Source: Gammaproteobacteria bacterium
GTDB taxonomy: Bacteria; Pseudomonadota; Gammaproteobacteria; SZUA-229
NCBI GenBank assembly: GCA_029882215.1
Contig: JAOULC010000001.1
Span: forward strand, 124,001-188,000
DNA length: 64,000 nt
Reading direction: 5' to 3'
Made by a program: the position numbers and the translations under genes. Shown here piece by piece: positions 21,616 through 32,548 of this stretch (position 1 is its first letter; each line of letters opens with the position of its first letter). The notes below the pieces were generated by a model, which was not told where the DNA came from, did no database searches, and saw only the letters and a list, made by a program, of their open reading frames with translations.

Positions 21616-22551
21616 TTATTTAACCGGTGTTAACCAGTCATTGTGTTTTTCAATTCGTCCGTGCACCACATCAAAATACATGGTCTGTAATTTCTCAGTA
21701 ATCGGACCGCGTTTACCTTCGCCAATCAGACGACCATCCAGTTCGCGAATAGGTGTTACTTCTGCTGCCGTACCTGTAAAGAAGGCTTCGTCAGCAATAT
21801 ATACTTCATCACGGGTGATGCGTTTTTCAACAATGGGAATGCCAATTTCTGCCGCTAATGCAAAAATCGTGTTTCGCGTTATGCCGTTCAGAGCAGAGGT
21901 CAGGTCAGGCGTATAGATCACGTTATCGTGTACCAGAAAGAAGTTTTCTCCGCTGCCTTCAGCCACATAGCCTTCATTATCTAACAGCAATGCTTCATCG
22001 CAACCACAAGCCAGCGCTTCTTGCAGGGCAAGCATTGAATTAATGTAGTTACCATTGGCTTTTGCTTTACACATGGTGATATTGACGTGGTGGCGTGTGT
22101 ATGACGATGTACGAATTTTAATGCCTTTTTCCAGTGCATCCGCACCCAGATAAGCCCCCCACTCCCAGGCCGCTATCATCACGTGTGTTTTCAGGTTGTC
22201 AGCACGTAAACCCATGCCTTCTGAGCCATAGAAGACCATCGGCCGAAGATAAGCGGTATCCAGATTATTTTGCGCTACAACATCACACTGTGCCTGATTA
22301 ATCGTTTCTTTATCGAACGTCATTGGCATATTCATAATATGCGCAGAATCAAACAAGCGACGGGTATGCGCTTCAAGGCGGAATATAGCTGCACCCTGAT
22401 TTTCGGTTTGATAGGCTCGTACACCTTCAAAAACACCCATGCCATAATGTAAGGTATGAGTCAGTACATGTACCTTGGCCTCACGCCAGGGAACCATTTC
22501 ACCATCAAACCAGATAACGCCATCGCGATCAGCCATAGTTGGCATAATCAA
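21616..22551 (-). CDS. ilvE: Branched-chain-amino-acid aminotransferase
   Basis: WFDGEMVPWREAKVHVLTHTLHYGMGVFEGVRAY, EGSGENFFLV, FFTGTAAEVTPI. Confidence 0.97.
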   Translation of the reverse strand: MIMPTMADRDGVIWFDGEMVPWREAKVHVLTHTLHYGMGVFEGVRAYQTENQGAAIFRLEAHTRRLFDSAHIMNMPMTFDKETINQAQCDVVAQNNLDTAYLRPMVFYGSEGMGLRADNLKTHVMIAAWEWGAYLGADALEKGIKIRTSSYTRHHVNITMCKAKANGNYINSMLALQEALACGCDEALLLDNEGYVAEGSGENFFLVHDNVIYTPDLTSALNGITRNTIFALAAEIGIPIVEKRITRDEVYIADEAFFTGTAAEVTPIRELDGRLIGEGKRGPITEKLQTMYFDVVHGRIEKHNDWLTPVK

Positions 22552-22604
22552 TACTCCACAGTTTTTTTATAAAACAGTCAGGCCTTGTTTTGACAAGACC
22601 TGAC

Positions 22605-25511
22605 TCACAATTCTTCATTTAGTACTTCAAGCCAGACAGCTTTCACCTTGTCCCGGCATACACTGATTTCTGACTCATCAAATAACAGTGTTTCTTCATC
22701 CAGTGCCCGCTGGTGTGACAGATCGCGGTAATACCGGTAACAGTCGGTCAGCATACGGGCTCTTTCTTCAGTCCAGCATTTCAGCTCAGCTAATAATGAA
22801 ATTAGCTCAATGGTTGAATAACGACTGACCAGTTCAGGCTGTTGCGCTGCATTGGATAATACCGCAAACTGCACAATAAACTCTATATCAACCAGCCCAC
22901 CGGCATCCTGTTTCAGCTGAAATTGTTCAGTATTACTGTCACTTCCAAGGTGGCTGCGCATTTTAGCGCGCATATCCCGCACATCATCGAGTAATTTCAG
23001 CTGATCTCGATCCTGACATAAAACTGATCGTCTAATTCTATCAAATTCATAACTGATTTGGGAATTAGTCACAACAATTCTCGCCCTTAATAAGGCCTGA
23101 TGCTCCCATGTCCAGGCCTGCTTTTGCTGATATTGCTCAAATGCAGATAAACTGCTCACCAATAAACCCTTTGCACCGTCCGGTCTTAGCCGCGTATCGA
23201 CTTCATATAAGCGCCCCGCATTTGTGTAGGAGGATAATATATGAATGACGCGCTGGGTCATTTTGGCAAAAAACACGCTGTTATCGACACTGCGCGTACC
23301 ATCCGTCATTTGATACTGACCAACGCTGTTGTGTAAAAAGACAATATCCAGATCGGAGTTATAACCCAGTTCCTGCCCACCCAGTTTGCCATAAGCAATG
23401 ATAGCCAGCTCCGGGAAATATTTTTTTTCATCTGTCTGACAAACGGGACGACCAAATTTCTCCACCGTATCAATTAAAGCCATCTGATAAACCCGGTGTA
23501 AAATGATTTCTGCCAGCAGTGATAATTGTGAACTGATTGCAAAAGCATCTAAATCACCGGCCACATCCAGAGCTGCTATTCTCAAAATATGACTGTGTTT
23601 AAAGTGGCGCAGCACATCCATTTGTTGTTCCAGATCATTATCATCATAACGGCTGGCTGCAATATCCAGCTCCTGCTCCATTTCTAAATTACCGGGTAAA
23701 TGGTAGAGCTGGGACGGATCCAGCAAATCATCCAGCAGCAGCGGGTATCTGGTTAACAATTTGGTGATTAAAACACTGGCAGCGCATAAGCGAATTAATT
23801 GCGTTAACGCCATCGGGTACTCTATTAACAGCGCCAGATAGACACTGCGCTTTAGTACCGAGTTCACAACTTCCAGTAACCGGCTTAAAACAATTTCCGG
23901 TTTTTGCTGTTGTTCGATAGCAGCCAGGATCATCGGCATCAGTTCATCTAAGCGTTTTCTTGCTGTATCGCCGATGTGATTAATGGTTTTAGAGGTAGAG
24001 AAATCATTCACCTGTTGCCAGACAGACTTTGCCTGATAAAAGCCCCGCTCTGTGAGTTTTTCCAGCGCGGTTTCTTCATCTAACTGACCTACCCAAAGAG
24101 CGTGATAAAAACCCGTCTCACCTGTATCAGTACCATCTGATAACTGTGGTGACTCAAAGACCATCTCGAAATAGCTGTGCACACGTTTTCTGTGAAACCA
24201 GGTCTGTTCCAGCAAGCCTGCCCAGTCGGCAATCTTCATCGTATGACAGATTCTAGCCTGTGAAACTTCATCTTTTGGCAGCAGATGTGTCTGCTCATCA
24301 TTGAGCATTTGCAAACGATTTTCCAGCCGCCGCAAATACTCATAACTTTCCAGCAAGTGCTGCACTGTCTGACCGGGCAAATCATTAAGCTCGGCCAGCA
24401 GCTTTAACACATCAACAATGCCTCTTATTTGTAACTCCGGTTTACGTCCGCCGCGAATAAGCTGAAAAGTCTGGCCAATGAATTCAATTTCACGAATCCC
24501 TCCTTCACCCAGCTTGATATTATGCTGCAAGCCTTTGCTGTTAATCTGGTTATCAATTAACGACTTCATTTTCCTTATCGAAGAAAATGCGCCAAAATCA
24601 AGATAACGGCGAAACACAAACGGCTTTAATATTTGCGTCAGTTCATCAATATCAGCGATATCACCATAGATGGCCCTGCCCTTGATCATGGCATAGCGTT
24701 CCCAGCTTCTGCCCTGAGTCTGATAATAGTTTTCCAGCCCGGCAAAACTCATCACCAAGGGTCCGCTGTCACCAAATGGTCGCAAACGCGTATCCACCCT
24801 GAAGACAAAGCCATCCACCGTGATTTTATTCAGCATGGTAATAAAACGCTGCATTAAACGGGTAAAAAACTCACTGTTATCGAGCGTGCGCTTACCCGCC
24901 GTTTCGCCACGCTCTGAATAGAAAAAGATTAAATCAATATCAGATGAAAAGTTTAATTCGTAGGCACCTAGTTTACCCATACCCACAACCAGCGGACGAA
25001 GCGTTTTCCCAGCGGGATTTTGTGGCACGCCGATTTTTTCACAGCTATCCAGAAATAATGCTTCCAGTGTAACCTTAATACAGGCATCGGCAAGCCAGCT
25101 CAGTTCCTGTAATGTCTGCGTTGTTGCAGCATCACAGACAAGATCGCGCCAGGCGATACGAATCATTTCATATTGACGAAACTGCCGGAGCAATGACATG
25201 AGCTGAAGATCATCCCTGACACCTTTGATTTTTTCACTGAGGATTTGCTGATAATCCATCGCCGTGCGGGATGCATTTAAATCACCGGACTGAATTAAAG
25301 CACGGGCAATCGACGGACTGTGTGTAATATGACGGGCAATGAAGTCACTGCAGCAAAAGATATCAAGCAGCGTATCTGCAGACAGGCAGTCATCAGGCTT
25401 AAAATCATCACGCTGGCAAGCCGCTGACCACTGCGACCAGTAGTTTTTTAATAAGCCATGTAATACAGAGGGGTATTTATCAAGTTGCACTGATATGTCG
25501 GTTATAGACAA
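22605..25511 (-). CDS. glnE: Bifunctional glutamine synthetase adenylyltransferase/deadenylase
   Basis: 968 aa; two nucleotidyltransferase domains (GMGKLGAYELNFSSDIDLIFFY, AYGKLGGQELGYNSDLDIVFLH); GGIREIEFIGQ, GGLVDIEFIVQ. Confidence 0.97.
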   Translation of the reverse strand: MSITDISVQLDKYPSVLHGLLKNYWSQWSAACQRDDFKPDDCLSADTLLDIFCCSDFIARHITHSPSIARALIQSGDLNASRTAMDYQQILSEKIKGVRDDLQLMSLLRQFRQYEMIRIAWRDLVCDAATTQTLQELSWLADACIKVTLEALFLDSCEKIGVPQNPAGKTLRPLVVGMGKLGAYELNFSSDIDLIFFYSERGETAGKRTLDNSEFFTRLMQRFITMLNKITVDGFVFRVDTRLRPFGDSGPLVMSFAGLENYYQTQGRSWERYAMIKGRAIYGDIADIDELTQILKPFVFRRYLDFGAFSSIRKMKSLIDNQINSKGLQHNIKLGEGGIREIEFIGQTFQLIRGGRKPELQIRGIVDVLKLLAELNDLPGQTVQHLLESYEYLRRLENRLQMLNDEQTHLLPKDEVSQARICHTMKIADWAGLLEQTWFHRKRVHSYFEMVFESPQLSDGTDTGETGFYHALWVGQLDEETALEKLTERGFYQAKSVWQQVNDFSTSKTINHIGDTARKRLDELMPMILAAIEQQQKPEIVLSRLLEVVNSVLKRSVYLALLIEYPMALTQLIRLCAASVLITKLLTRYPLLLDDLLDPSQLYHLPGNLEMEQELDIAASRYDDNDLEQQMDVLRHFKHSHILRIAALDVAGDLDAFAISSQLSLLAEIILHRVYQMALIDTVEKFGRPVCQTDEKKYFPELAIIAYGKLGGQELGYNSDLDIVFLHNSVGQYQMTDGTRSVDNSVFFAKMTQRVIHILSSYTNAGRLYEVDTRLRPDGAKGLLVSSLSAFEQYQQKQAWTWEHQALLRARIVVTNSQISYEFDRIRRSVLCQDRDQLKLLDDVRDMRAKMRSHLGSDSNTEQFQLKQDAGGLVDIEFIVQFAVLSNAAQQPELVSRYSTIELISLLAELKCWTEERARMLTDCYRYYRDLSHQRALDEETLLFDESEISVCRDKVKAVWLEVLNEEL

Positions 25512-25550
25512 AGGAAAACCTAGCTCATTAAATTATTTGCTTCAACAGAT

Positions 25551-26135
25551 TTAAAATAACTCTATCTCATCATCAGTACCAGCAGTTTTTTTCTTTTCTG
25601 CTAATTTTCTCAGCGCTTCAATAATAGGCTCACCGGCAAGAATGGCGTCAAACAATTGTTTATCTTCTTCCATCGTATATGAATCTCTGATGACTGCTTG
25701 CAAAGTTTTCCAGGCTTCAACGGAGTGCAAGCTTTCTTCATCACCGATCAGCGCCGTCAGATTACTCATGCTATTACGAATATGGCTCAGCCTTTGAACC
25801 AGTTTGTCGTAAAACTGAAAAGCGATGATCGATTTTTGCATCTCTCCACTGAGTTCAGTGCACTGTTGTTTTACTTCTTTATGTAATAGCGGATCAATAT
25901 CACTGTACGTTGAAAAAGACTCGATCGCTTTAGCGATGCTGCTGATACCTGAGGACATGGAAGTAAAAGACTCAGTCAACACATCAATCGACTCATCACC
26001 ATCGGTCATACTGTATTCGATTTGAGCTGTCGCCAAATTCAGCATAACGATAGTTTCCCGTACCTGACTCCAGTCGGAGCCAGATAACTGTGATGGTATT
26101 TGATTTGCTATCTTCTGGACAGGCCTATCCGTCAT
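25551..26135 (-). CDS. Conserved hypothetical protein (helical, FQFYDKLVQRLSHI motif)
   Basis: 194 aa protein-like ORF between purT and glnE, same strand. Confidence 0.7.
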   Translation of the reverse strand: MTDRPVQKIANQIPSQLSGSDWSQVRETIVMLNLATAQIEYSMTDGDESIDVLTESFTSMSSGISSIAKAIESFSTYSDIDPLLHKEVKQQCTELSGEMQKSIIAFQFYDKLVQRLSHIRNSMSNLTALIGDEESLHSVEAWKTLQAVIRDSYTMEEDKQLFDAILAGEPIIEALRKLAEKKKTAGTDDEIELF

Positions 26136-26199
26136 GCCTCAACCTCTATGGTAATATTTGATTATTACCACGAAGTATAGATGTAAATCTTAGTTTTGC

Positions 26200-27402
26200 T
26201 TATTTAACGGCAACAGTATTAACACTGGCGGCAGCCTTTTTAGCTTTAACACGGGCAGCCTCTGTTGTCTCAGAAACAGCCAGCGCCACACCCATGCGGC
26301 GACGAATAAACGATTCTGGCTTACCAAATAAACGAATTTCAGTCTGTGCTTCTGACAATGCGAGATCCACATTTTCATAAGCAATGCCCTGCTCATCCAT
26401 CCCGCCATAAATCACCGCACTGGCACCCGTATCACGCAAACCGGTATCAACCGGTAAACCCAATATGGCACGGGCATGCAAGGCAAACTCACTTTGCCAC
26501 TGTGTCATCAGTGTCACCAGACCGGTGTCATGTGGACGCGGGCTGACTTCACTAAAATAAACCTCATCGCCTTTAATAAACAACTCAACCCCGAAGATGC
26601 CGCGACCACCCAGACTGGTTGTCACTTTTTCAGCCATCTGCTGGGCTTTTTTAAGCACAGCTTCTGACATCGCCTGAGGTTGCCAGCTCTCAACATAATC
26701 ACCTTTGTCCTGCAGATGCCCAATTGGCTGACAATAACTGGTGATGATGTTTGCCTGATCATTTAAAGAACGCACGGTTAATAAAGTGATTTCATAGTCA
26801 AATTCAACCACCGCTTCTACAATGATACGTCCGCTGTTAATCCGGCCGCCACTCATGGCGTAATCCCAGGCTTTGCTAACATCGCCGGCACTATTAATTC
26901 GGGACTGACCTTTGCCTGATGACGACATGACTGGCTTAATAATACAGGGATAACCGACACCATTTTCAATCGCAGCCTGCAGCTCATCCAGACTGTCAGC
27001 AAACGCATAAGCTGATGTCGCCAGACCCAGTTCTTCTGCAGCCAGCCGGCGAATTCCTTCACGGTTCATGGTTAACTGCGTAGCGCGTGCGGTAGGAATA
27101 ACTTCCGCCAGACCTTCGGCTTCGATTTCGGCCAGCATATCCGTTGCAATGGCTTCAATTTCCGGCACGATCAGATCCGGCTTCACTTCTTCAATCAGCT
27201 GCCTTAAAGCCGTACCATCCGCCATATTAATCGTATAAGCACGATGCGCAACCTGATGACCTGGCGCGTTGTCATAGCGGTCGACCGCGATCACTTCAAC
27301 ACCAAAACGTTGCAGCTCGATAATGACTTCTTTGCCCAGTTCACCACTACCAAGCAGCATCACTTTGGTAGCGCTCGGGCTTAACGGGGTACCTATTCTC
27401 AT
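26200..27402 (-). CDS. purT: Formate-dependent phosphoribosylglycinamide formyltransferase (ATP-grasp)
   Basis: [71 protein letters not shown]. Confidence 0.97.
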   Translation of the reverse strand: MRIGTPLSPSATKVMLLGSGELGKEVIIELQRFGVEVIAVDRYDNAPGHQVAHRAYTINMADGTALRQLIEEVKPDLIVPEIEAIATDMLAEIEAEGLAEVIPTARATQLTMNREGIRRLAAEELGLATSAYAFADSLDELQAAIENGVGYPCIIKPVMSSSGKGQSRINSAGDVSKAWDYAMSGGRINSGRIIVEAVVEFDYEITLLTVRSLNDQANIITSYCQPIGHLQDKGDYVESWQPQAMSEAVLKKAQQMAEKVTTSLGGRGIFGVELFIKGDEVYFSEVSPRPHDTGLVTLMTQWQSEFALHARAILGLPVDTGLRDTGASAVIYGGMDEQGIAYENVDLALSEAQTEIRLFGKPESFIRRRMGVALAVSETTEAARVKAKKAAASVNTVAVK

Positions 27403-28668
27403 TTAGCTGAATATCCCTTTTAATACGTAGAAGAAGATAATTGCCAGAATAGCACCGGCCGGTAACGTAATAATCCATGACATAAAGATATTTCGGATTA
27501 CTGTCAGGTTAAGTGCCGCCATACCGCGTGCCAGACCTACACCTAAAACTGCACCAACCAGTGTATGCGTAGTAGAAATCGGCAAGCCCGTACCGGAGGC
27601 TAATACAACAGTGGTCGCCGCAGCCAGTGTTGCTGCAAAGCCACGACTCGGTGTGAGCTCGGTAATATTGTGACCCACTGTTGCCATCACTTTATGACCA
27701 TACATCATCAGACCTGCAACAATACCGGCACCACCAATCAGTAATACCCAGACAGACAGGGCAGATTTTTGGGCGATTTCACCACCACTTTGTACAATAC
27801 CCACAATGGCCGCGACCGGACCAATGGCATTAGCCACATCATTCGAGCCATGAGCAAACGCCATCGCACAGGCCGTCACTACCATCAAAACAGCAAATAC
27901 TTTTTCAACACTGGCATAGTGGAAATCTTTATTCAGCGTTTCATTCATTTTTATTTTACGAATCACCATCACGCCAAGCGCGGTAATAAGCAGTCCGATC
28001 AGCGTGGCGTAGAAATAATTTTCCAGGGTTGATGTATGCAAACCGACATGTTTCAGACCTTTAACCAGGGTTACCAGTGAAATAATAAAACCGACCATAA
28101 AGATATAAAACGGCACATATTTTTTGGCATTATCAAACGGATTTTCCGTATCTAGTATCAGCTTTTGCACACTGCGAAATAAAGCATAAGCAATCACACC
28201 GGCCAGTACCGGAGATACAACCCAGCTGGCAACAATAAAGCCAACCTTGCCCCAGCTCACCGCCTCAATACCAATACCGACCATTGCAAAACCCACAATC
28301 GCGCCGACAATAGAATGTGTGGTTGAAACCGGCCAGCCTTTATGTGAGGCGATTAATAACCAGCAACCGGCAGCCAGCAATGCTGCCAGCATACCGTAAA
28401 CCAGTAACTCCGGCGTTGACTCCAGCACCTTGGCATCGATGATGCCTTTACGAATGGTTTTCGTTACCTGGCCACCGGCTAAGATAGCACCGGCAAATTC
28501 AAATACTGCGGCGATTAATATTGCCTGTTTAATGGTCAGGGCTTTTGAACCAACCGATGTTGCCATTGCATTAGCCACATCATTAGCACCAATACCCCAT
28601 GCCATAAACAGACCAAAAATACCTGCAAGCACCAGAAACAGGGTTGCATTCTCTATAATAATATTCAT
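27403..28668 (-). CDS. PiT-family inorganic phosphate transporter
   Basis: WGIGANDVANAMATSVGSKALT, SHKGWPVSTTHSIVGAIVGF, AFAHGSNDVANAIGPVAAI, GLPISTTHTLVGAVLGVG. Confidence 0.95.
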   Translation of the reverse strand: MNIIIENATLFLVLAGIFGLFMAWGIGANDVANAMATSVGSKALTIKQAILIAAVFEFAGAILAGGQVTKTIRKGIIDAKVLESTPELLVYGMLAALLAAGCWLLIASHKGWPVSTTHSIVGAIVGFAMVGIGIEAVSWGKVGFIVASWVVSPVLAGVIAYALFRSVQKLILDTENPFDNAKKYVPFYIFMVGFIISLVTLVKGLKHVGLHTSTLENYFYATLIGLLITALGVMVIRKIKMNETLNKDFHYASVEKVFAVLMVVTACAMAFAHGSNDVANAIGPVAAIVGIVQSGGEIAQKSALSVWVLLIGGAGIVAGLMMYGHKVMATVGHNITELTPSRGFAATLAAATTVVLASGTGLPISTTHTLVGAVLGVGLARGMAALNLTVIRNIFMSWIITLPAGAILAIIFFYVLKGIFS

Positions 28669-28674
28669 TGCCGC

Positions 28675-29355
28675 CTACCTCGCCAAAAATAATTGTAAAC
28701 GACTTCCAACTCGTTGTGCCTGATCTGCAACATCTCCGGTTGCTTCGATGACTTTATACAAAAACATCGCCTCTAATGGCGGCATATCATTTTCAATCTG
28801 GAATAATTTTCCGCGTATTTTACGTTCCAGCGTATCGGTATTTGATTCGATTTTATCCAGCTTTTTAAGCATGGTCTGAACCAGTTTGACCTCACTGCCG
28901 CGAAAGCCTGTTTCAACCAGTTCATCGAGTTCATTGATTGTAATCTTTGCCTGCTCACTGGCATCAACCACTCGCTGAATAAATTTACTGTAATCAGCGG
29001 CAATCGTTTTCGGTAAAATCATTTTACGACCGAGGATAATCCCTGCCACGTCTTTTGCTTTATTTGCAATCCGATCCTGTGCTGTTAGCACTTCTAACAA
29101 ATCCTGCCGGGAAACCTGCATAAACAAACCCTTAGGCAGATTCATGCGTAATTCTTTTTTCATTACATCCGCTTCATTTTCCAGCCCGGAAATCTGTTTT
29201 TGTAACTTCTCAACAGTTTTCCAGTTTTCAGCAATCAGTGCCTCACAAAAAGGCACTAATAAAGAGACACATTCGTGCACTTTTTCCATATGAACCTGCA
29301 TTGGTTTAACAGGTGATGTGCCGAAAATTCCTGACATGTAATTACTGACAGCCAT
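28675..29355 (-). CDS. DUF47 / PhoU-like protein (TIGR00153 family) paired with PiT
   Basis: 226 aa helical, ENEADVMKKELRMNLPKGLFMQVSRQDLLEVLTAQDRIANKAKDVAGII; immediately upstream of PiT gene. Confidence 0.9.
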   Translation of the reverse strand: MAVSNYMSGIFGTSPVKPMQVHMEKVHECVSLLVPFCEALIAENWKTVEKLQKQISGLENEADVMKKELRMNLPKGLFMQVSRQDLLEVLTAQDRIANKAKDVAGIILGRKMILPKTIAADYSKFIQRVVDASEQAKITINELDELVETGFRGSEVKLVQTMLKKLDKIESNTDTLERKIRGKLFQIENDMPPLEAMFLYKVIEATGDVADQAQRVGSRLQLFLAR

Positions 29356-29397
29356 AAGACCCTCTCAGATTTATAAATTTAATTTTTAAACTCTTAT

Positions 29398-29427
29398 AAA
29401 AAAAGCCCGGATTTTAGCCGGGCTTAG
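29398..29427 (-). terminator. Intrinsic terminator downstream of ilvD
   Basis: AAGCCCGG-ATTTTAG-CCGGGCTT with T-run on minus strand. Confidence 0.8.
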
Positions 29428-29431
29428 TTCT

Positions 29432-31282
29432 TTATTTTTCCAATTGTGATACGTCTCTGACGGCACCACGCGAGGCACTCGTCGACATCGCGGCATAGGC
29501 TTTTAAGGCATTACTGACCACTCTGTCACGGTTAAGCGGTTTCCAGCCGGCAGCACCTTTTGCATCCATTGCATCACGACGCTTTTGCAAATCGTCAGTA
29601 CTGATGGCTAAATCTATAGTGCGCTGTGGAATATCGATTTCAATGATATCGCCTTCTTCGACCAGTCCAATCGCGCCGCCTTCTGCCGCTTCCGGTGAAG
29701 CATGGCCAATTGACAAGCCGGAGGTTCCGCCAGAGAAACGACCATCGGTGATCAGCGCACAGGCTTTACCCAAACCTTTTGATTTCAGGTAAGTGGTTGG
29801 ATACAGCATTTCCTGCATACCCGGCCCGCCACGCGGTCCTTCATAGCGAATAACCACAACATCACCGGCATTAATCTTGTCATCCAGAATCGCTTCAACA
29901 GCCGAGTCCTGGCTTTCAAATATTCTTGCCGGGCCGCTGAATTTTAAAATATGCTCATCTACACCAGCGGTTTTTACCACACAACCATCGAGTGCAATAT
30001 TACCGTATAAAACGGCTAAGCCGCCGTCTTTACTATAAGCGTGTTCAACATCACGAATACAGCCATCATCCACACTCAGGTCAAGACTTGGCCAGCGTTT
30101 GCTCTGGCTGAACGCCGTTTGTGTCGGCACATTACCAGGGCCGGCCATAAAGAAGGTTTTAACTGCTTCGTCTGAAGTACGACGCACGTCATATTTTTCC
30201 AGCGCTTGCATTACGGTGTTGCTGTGAATCATCGGGATATCAGTGTGTAATAAACCACCGCGTTCCAGCTCACCCAGTAAACGCATGACACCACCGGCAC
30301 GGTGCACGTCTTCCATGTGGTATTTCTGCGTCGATGGTGCCACTTTACTTAAATGCGGTACTTTACGTGACAGACGATCAATATCGTCCATAGTGAATTT
30401 AACACCACCTTCTTCAGCTGCCGCCAGTAAATGCAAAATGGTATTGGTTGAACCACCCATAGCAATATCAACACACATGGCATTTTCAAAGGCTTTAAAC
30501 GTGGCGATATTACGCGGCAAAGCCGACTCATCATCCTGCTCATAATAACGGCGCGCCAGATCAACAATGCGGCGACCGGCTTCAAGAAACAGTTGCTCAC
30601 GATCAGCGTGCGTGGCCAGCATAGAACCATTACCCGGCAGTGACAAACCTAGTGCCTCGGTTAAACAGTTCATCGAATTTGCCGTGAACATACCCGAGCA
30701 CGAACCACAGGTCGGACAGGCCGAACGTTCCATGGTCATGACATTTTCGTCGCTGGCATTGGGATCAGCTGCCGAGACCATGGCATCAACTAAATCCAGG
30801 TGTACTTCAATGCCATCAATTACCGATTTGCCGGATTCCATTGGACCACCGGAAACAAAAATAACCGGAATATTCAGTCGCATTGCCGCGTTCAGCATGC
30901 CCGGGGTGATCTTGTCGCAGTTTGAGATACAAACTAATGCATCGGCACAATGAGCGTTCACCATGTATTCCACAGCATCACTGATCAGCTCACGTGATGG
31001 CAGTGAATACAGCATGCCACCGTGCCCCATTGCAATACCGTCATCCACAGCAATGGTATTAAATTCTTTAGCCACACCACCGGCTTTTTCAATCTCGCGC
31101 GCAACTAACTGCCCCATGTCCTTTAAATGCACATGACCCGGTACAAACTGGGTAAATGAATTGGCTATGGCGATAATCGGCTTGTCAAAATCACCGTCTT
31201 TCATACCGGTGGCACGCCATAAGGCGCGGGCTCCGGCCATGTTACGACCATGGGTGGTAGTTCTTGAACGATATTCAGGCAT
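29432..31282 (-). CDS. ilvD: Dihydroxy-acid dehydratase
   Basis: [62 protein letters not shown]. Confidence 0.98.
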   Translation of the reverse strand: MPEYRSRTTTHGRNMAGARALWRATGMKDGDFDKPIIAIANSFTQFVPGHVHLKDMGQLVAREIEKAGGVAKEFNTIAVDDGIAMGHGGMLYSLPSRELISDAVEYMVNAHCADALVCISNCDKITPGMLNAAMRLNIPVIFVSGGPMESGKSVIDGIEVHLDLVDAMVSAADPNASDENVMTMERSACPTCGSCSGMFTANSMNCLTEALGLSLPGNGSMLATHADREQLFLEAGRRIVDLARRYYEQDDESALPRNIATFKAFENAMCVDIAMGGSTNTILHLLAAAEEGGVKFTMDDIDRLSRKVPHLSKVAPSTQKYHMEDVHRAGGVMRLLGELERGGLLHTDIPMIHSNTVMQALEKYDVRRTSDEAVKTFFMAGPGNVPTQTAFSQSKRWPSLDLSVDDGCIRDVEHAYSKDGGLAVLYGNIALDGCVVKTAGVDEHILKFSGPARIFESQDSAVEAILDDKINAGDVVVIRYEGPRGGPGMQEMLYPTTYLKSKGLGKACALITDGRFSGGTSGLSIGHASPEAAEGGAIGLVEEGDIIEIDIPQRTIDLAISTDDLQKRRDAMDAKGAAGWKPLNRDRVVSNALKAYAAMSTSASRGAVRDVSQLEK

Positions 31283-31475
31283 GTTCTTTCTCTATGACAC
31301 ATTTATTACAGATGCAGTATTGTAAAGTTTACCGCAATAATGACAAACTCTTTCCTGCAATTAATTACTTTAATTACTCACACAAGCCTTTTTTACTATA
31401 CACTTACTCTATTAACTCATTTATATCAATTGAGCTAGTCTATTAGATATTTCACAGATTTAGCAGAACACAAAC

Positions 31476-32417
31476 ATGACATTAACCGAATTACGCTATA
31501 TTGTTGCCGTGGCAAGGGAACGGCATTTTGGCCACGCCGCCAAAAGCTGCTTTGTCACTCAGCCCACCTTAAGCCTGGGTATTAAAAAATTAGAAGAAGA
31601 ACTGGGCAGCATTCTGTTTGAACGCGGTGCAAAAAATGAGGTTCGCACCACAGCCGTCGGTGAACGCGTTATTCACCAGGCACAAAAAGTACTCGAAGAA
31701 GCCGATGCAATAAAGGGTATTGCAGAGTTCAACAGCAACCCGCTTGCCGGTACGATTCGACTGGGCGTTATTTACAGTATCGCGCCTTATCTGTTACCCA
31801 AACTGATTCCCATCATTCACCAGGACGCACCGAAAATGCCTCTGTTGATTGAAGAAAACTACACCTCTGTATTATTAGAACAACTCAAACAAGGCAAGCT
31901 GGATGTCATTGTTATAGCCCTGCCGTTTAACGAGCCGGGCGTTGTCACTCACGCGGTCTACGATGAACCGTTTGTTATCGCTACACCGCGCGTGCATAAA
32001 TGGAATGTAAAAAGTGAAATGCATCCCAGTGAACTGGTTGATGAGAACCTACTATTATTAGGCCCTGGTCACTGTTTCCGTGATCAGGTTTTAAAAATCT
32101 GCCCTCAATGTAACCAGCAGTCCGGCAATAAAATGCAGGACACTTTACAAGGCAGCTCACTGGAAACCATGGCACACATGGTTGCGACTGGTGTTGGCGT
32201 CACGGTGCTACCCTGTTCATCGGCCGCCAGTCATGTGCACGCAGAGCTCCTCAGCATGATCTCTTTTAGCGAGCCACAACCTTATCGACGGGTTGCGCTG
32301 GCATGGCGTAAAACCTACCCAAGACCGCAAGCCATTGAAGCCCTGAGGCAGGCGATACTGCATTCTGAAGTACCTTGCGTTAAGACCTTGCCGGACGAAC
32401 AAAGTCAGGCTTATTAA
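31476..32417 (+). CDS. oxyR: Hydrogen peroxide-inducible regulator OxyR (LysR family)
   Basis: LysR HTH; redox motif GHCFRDQVLKIC (Cys-X8-Cys equivalent to C199/C208 of E. coli OxyR). Confidence 0.92.
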   Translation: MTLTELRYIVAVARERHFGHAAKSCFVTQPTLSLGIKKLEEELGSILFERGAKNEVRTTAVGERVIHQAQKVLEEADAIKGIAEFNSNPLAGTIRLGVIYSIAPYLLPKLIPIIHQDAPKMPLLIEENYTSVLLEQLKQGKLDVIVIALPFNEPGVVTHAVYDEPFVIATPRVHKWNVKSEMHPSELVDENLLLLGPGHCFRDQVLKICPQCNQQSGNKMQDTLQGSSLETMAHMVATGVGVTVLPCSSAASHVHAELLSMISFSEPQPYRRVALAWRKTYPRPQAIEALRQAILHSEVPCVKTLPDEQSQAY

Positions 32418-32548
32418 ACACATTAAAGCCGGCGAGTTAACAACCGGCTTTTCCAAACACATAAATTTCAGTCTGGCACTTAACAGCAAGCCATTCACAG
32501 GGTCTATACTACTCAATATTCTTTCTTACTATTCAGGCTGAAATCTCT

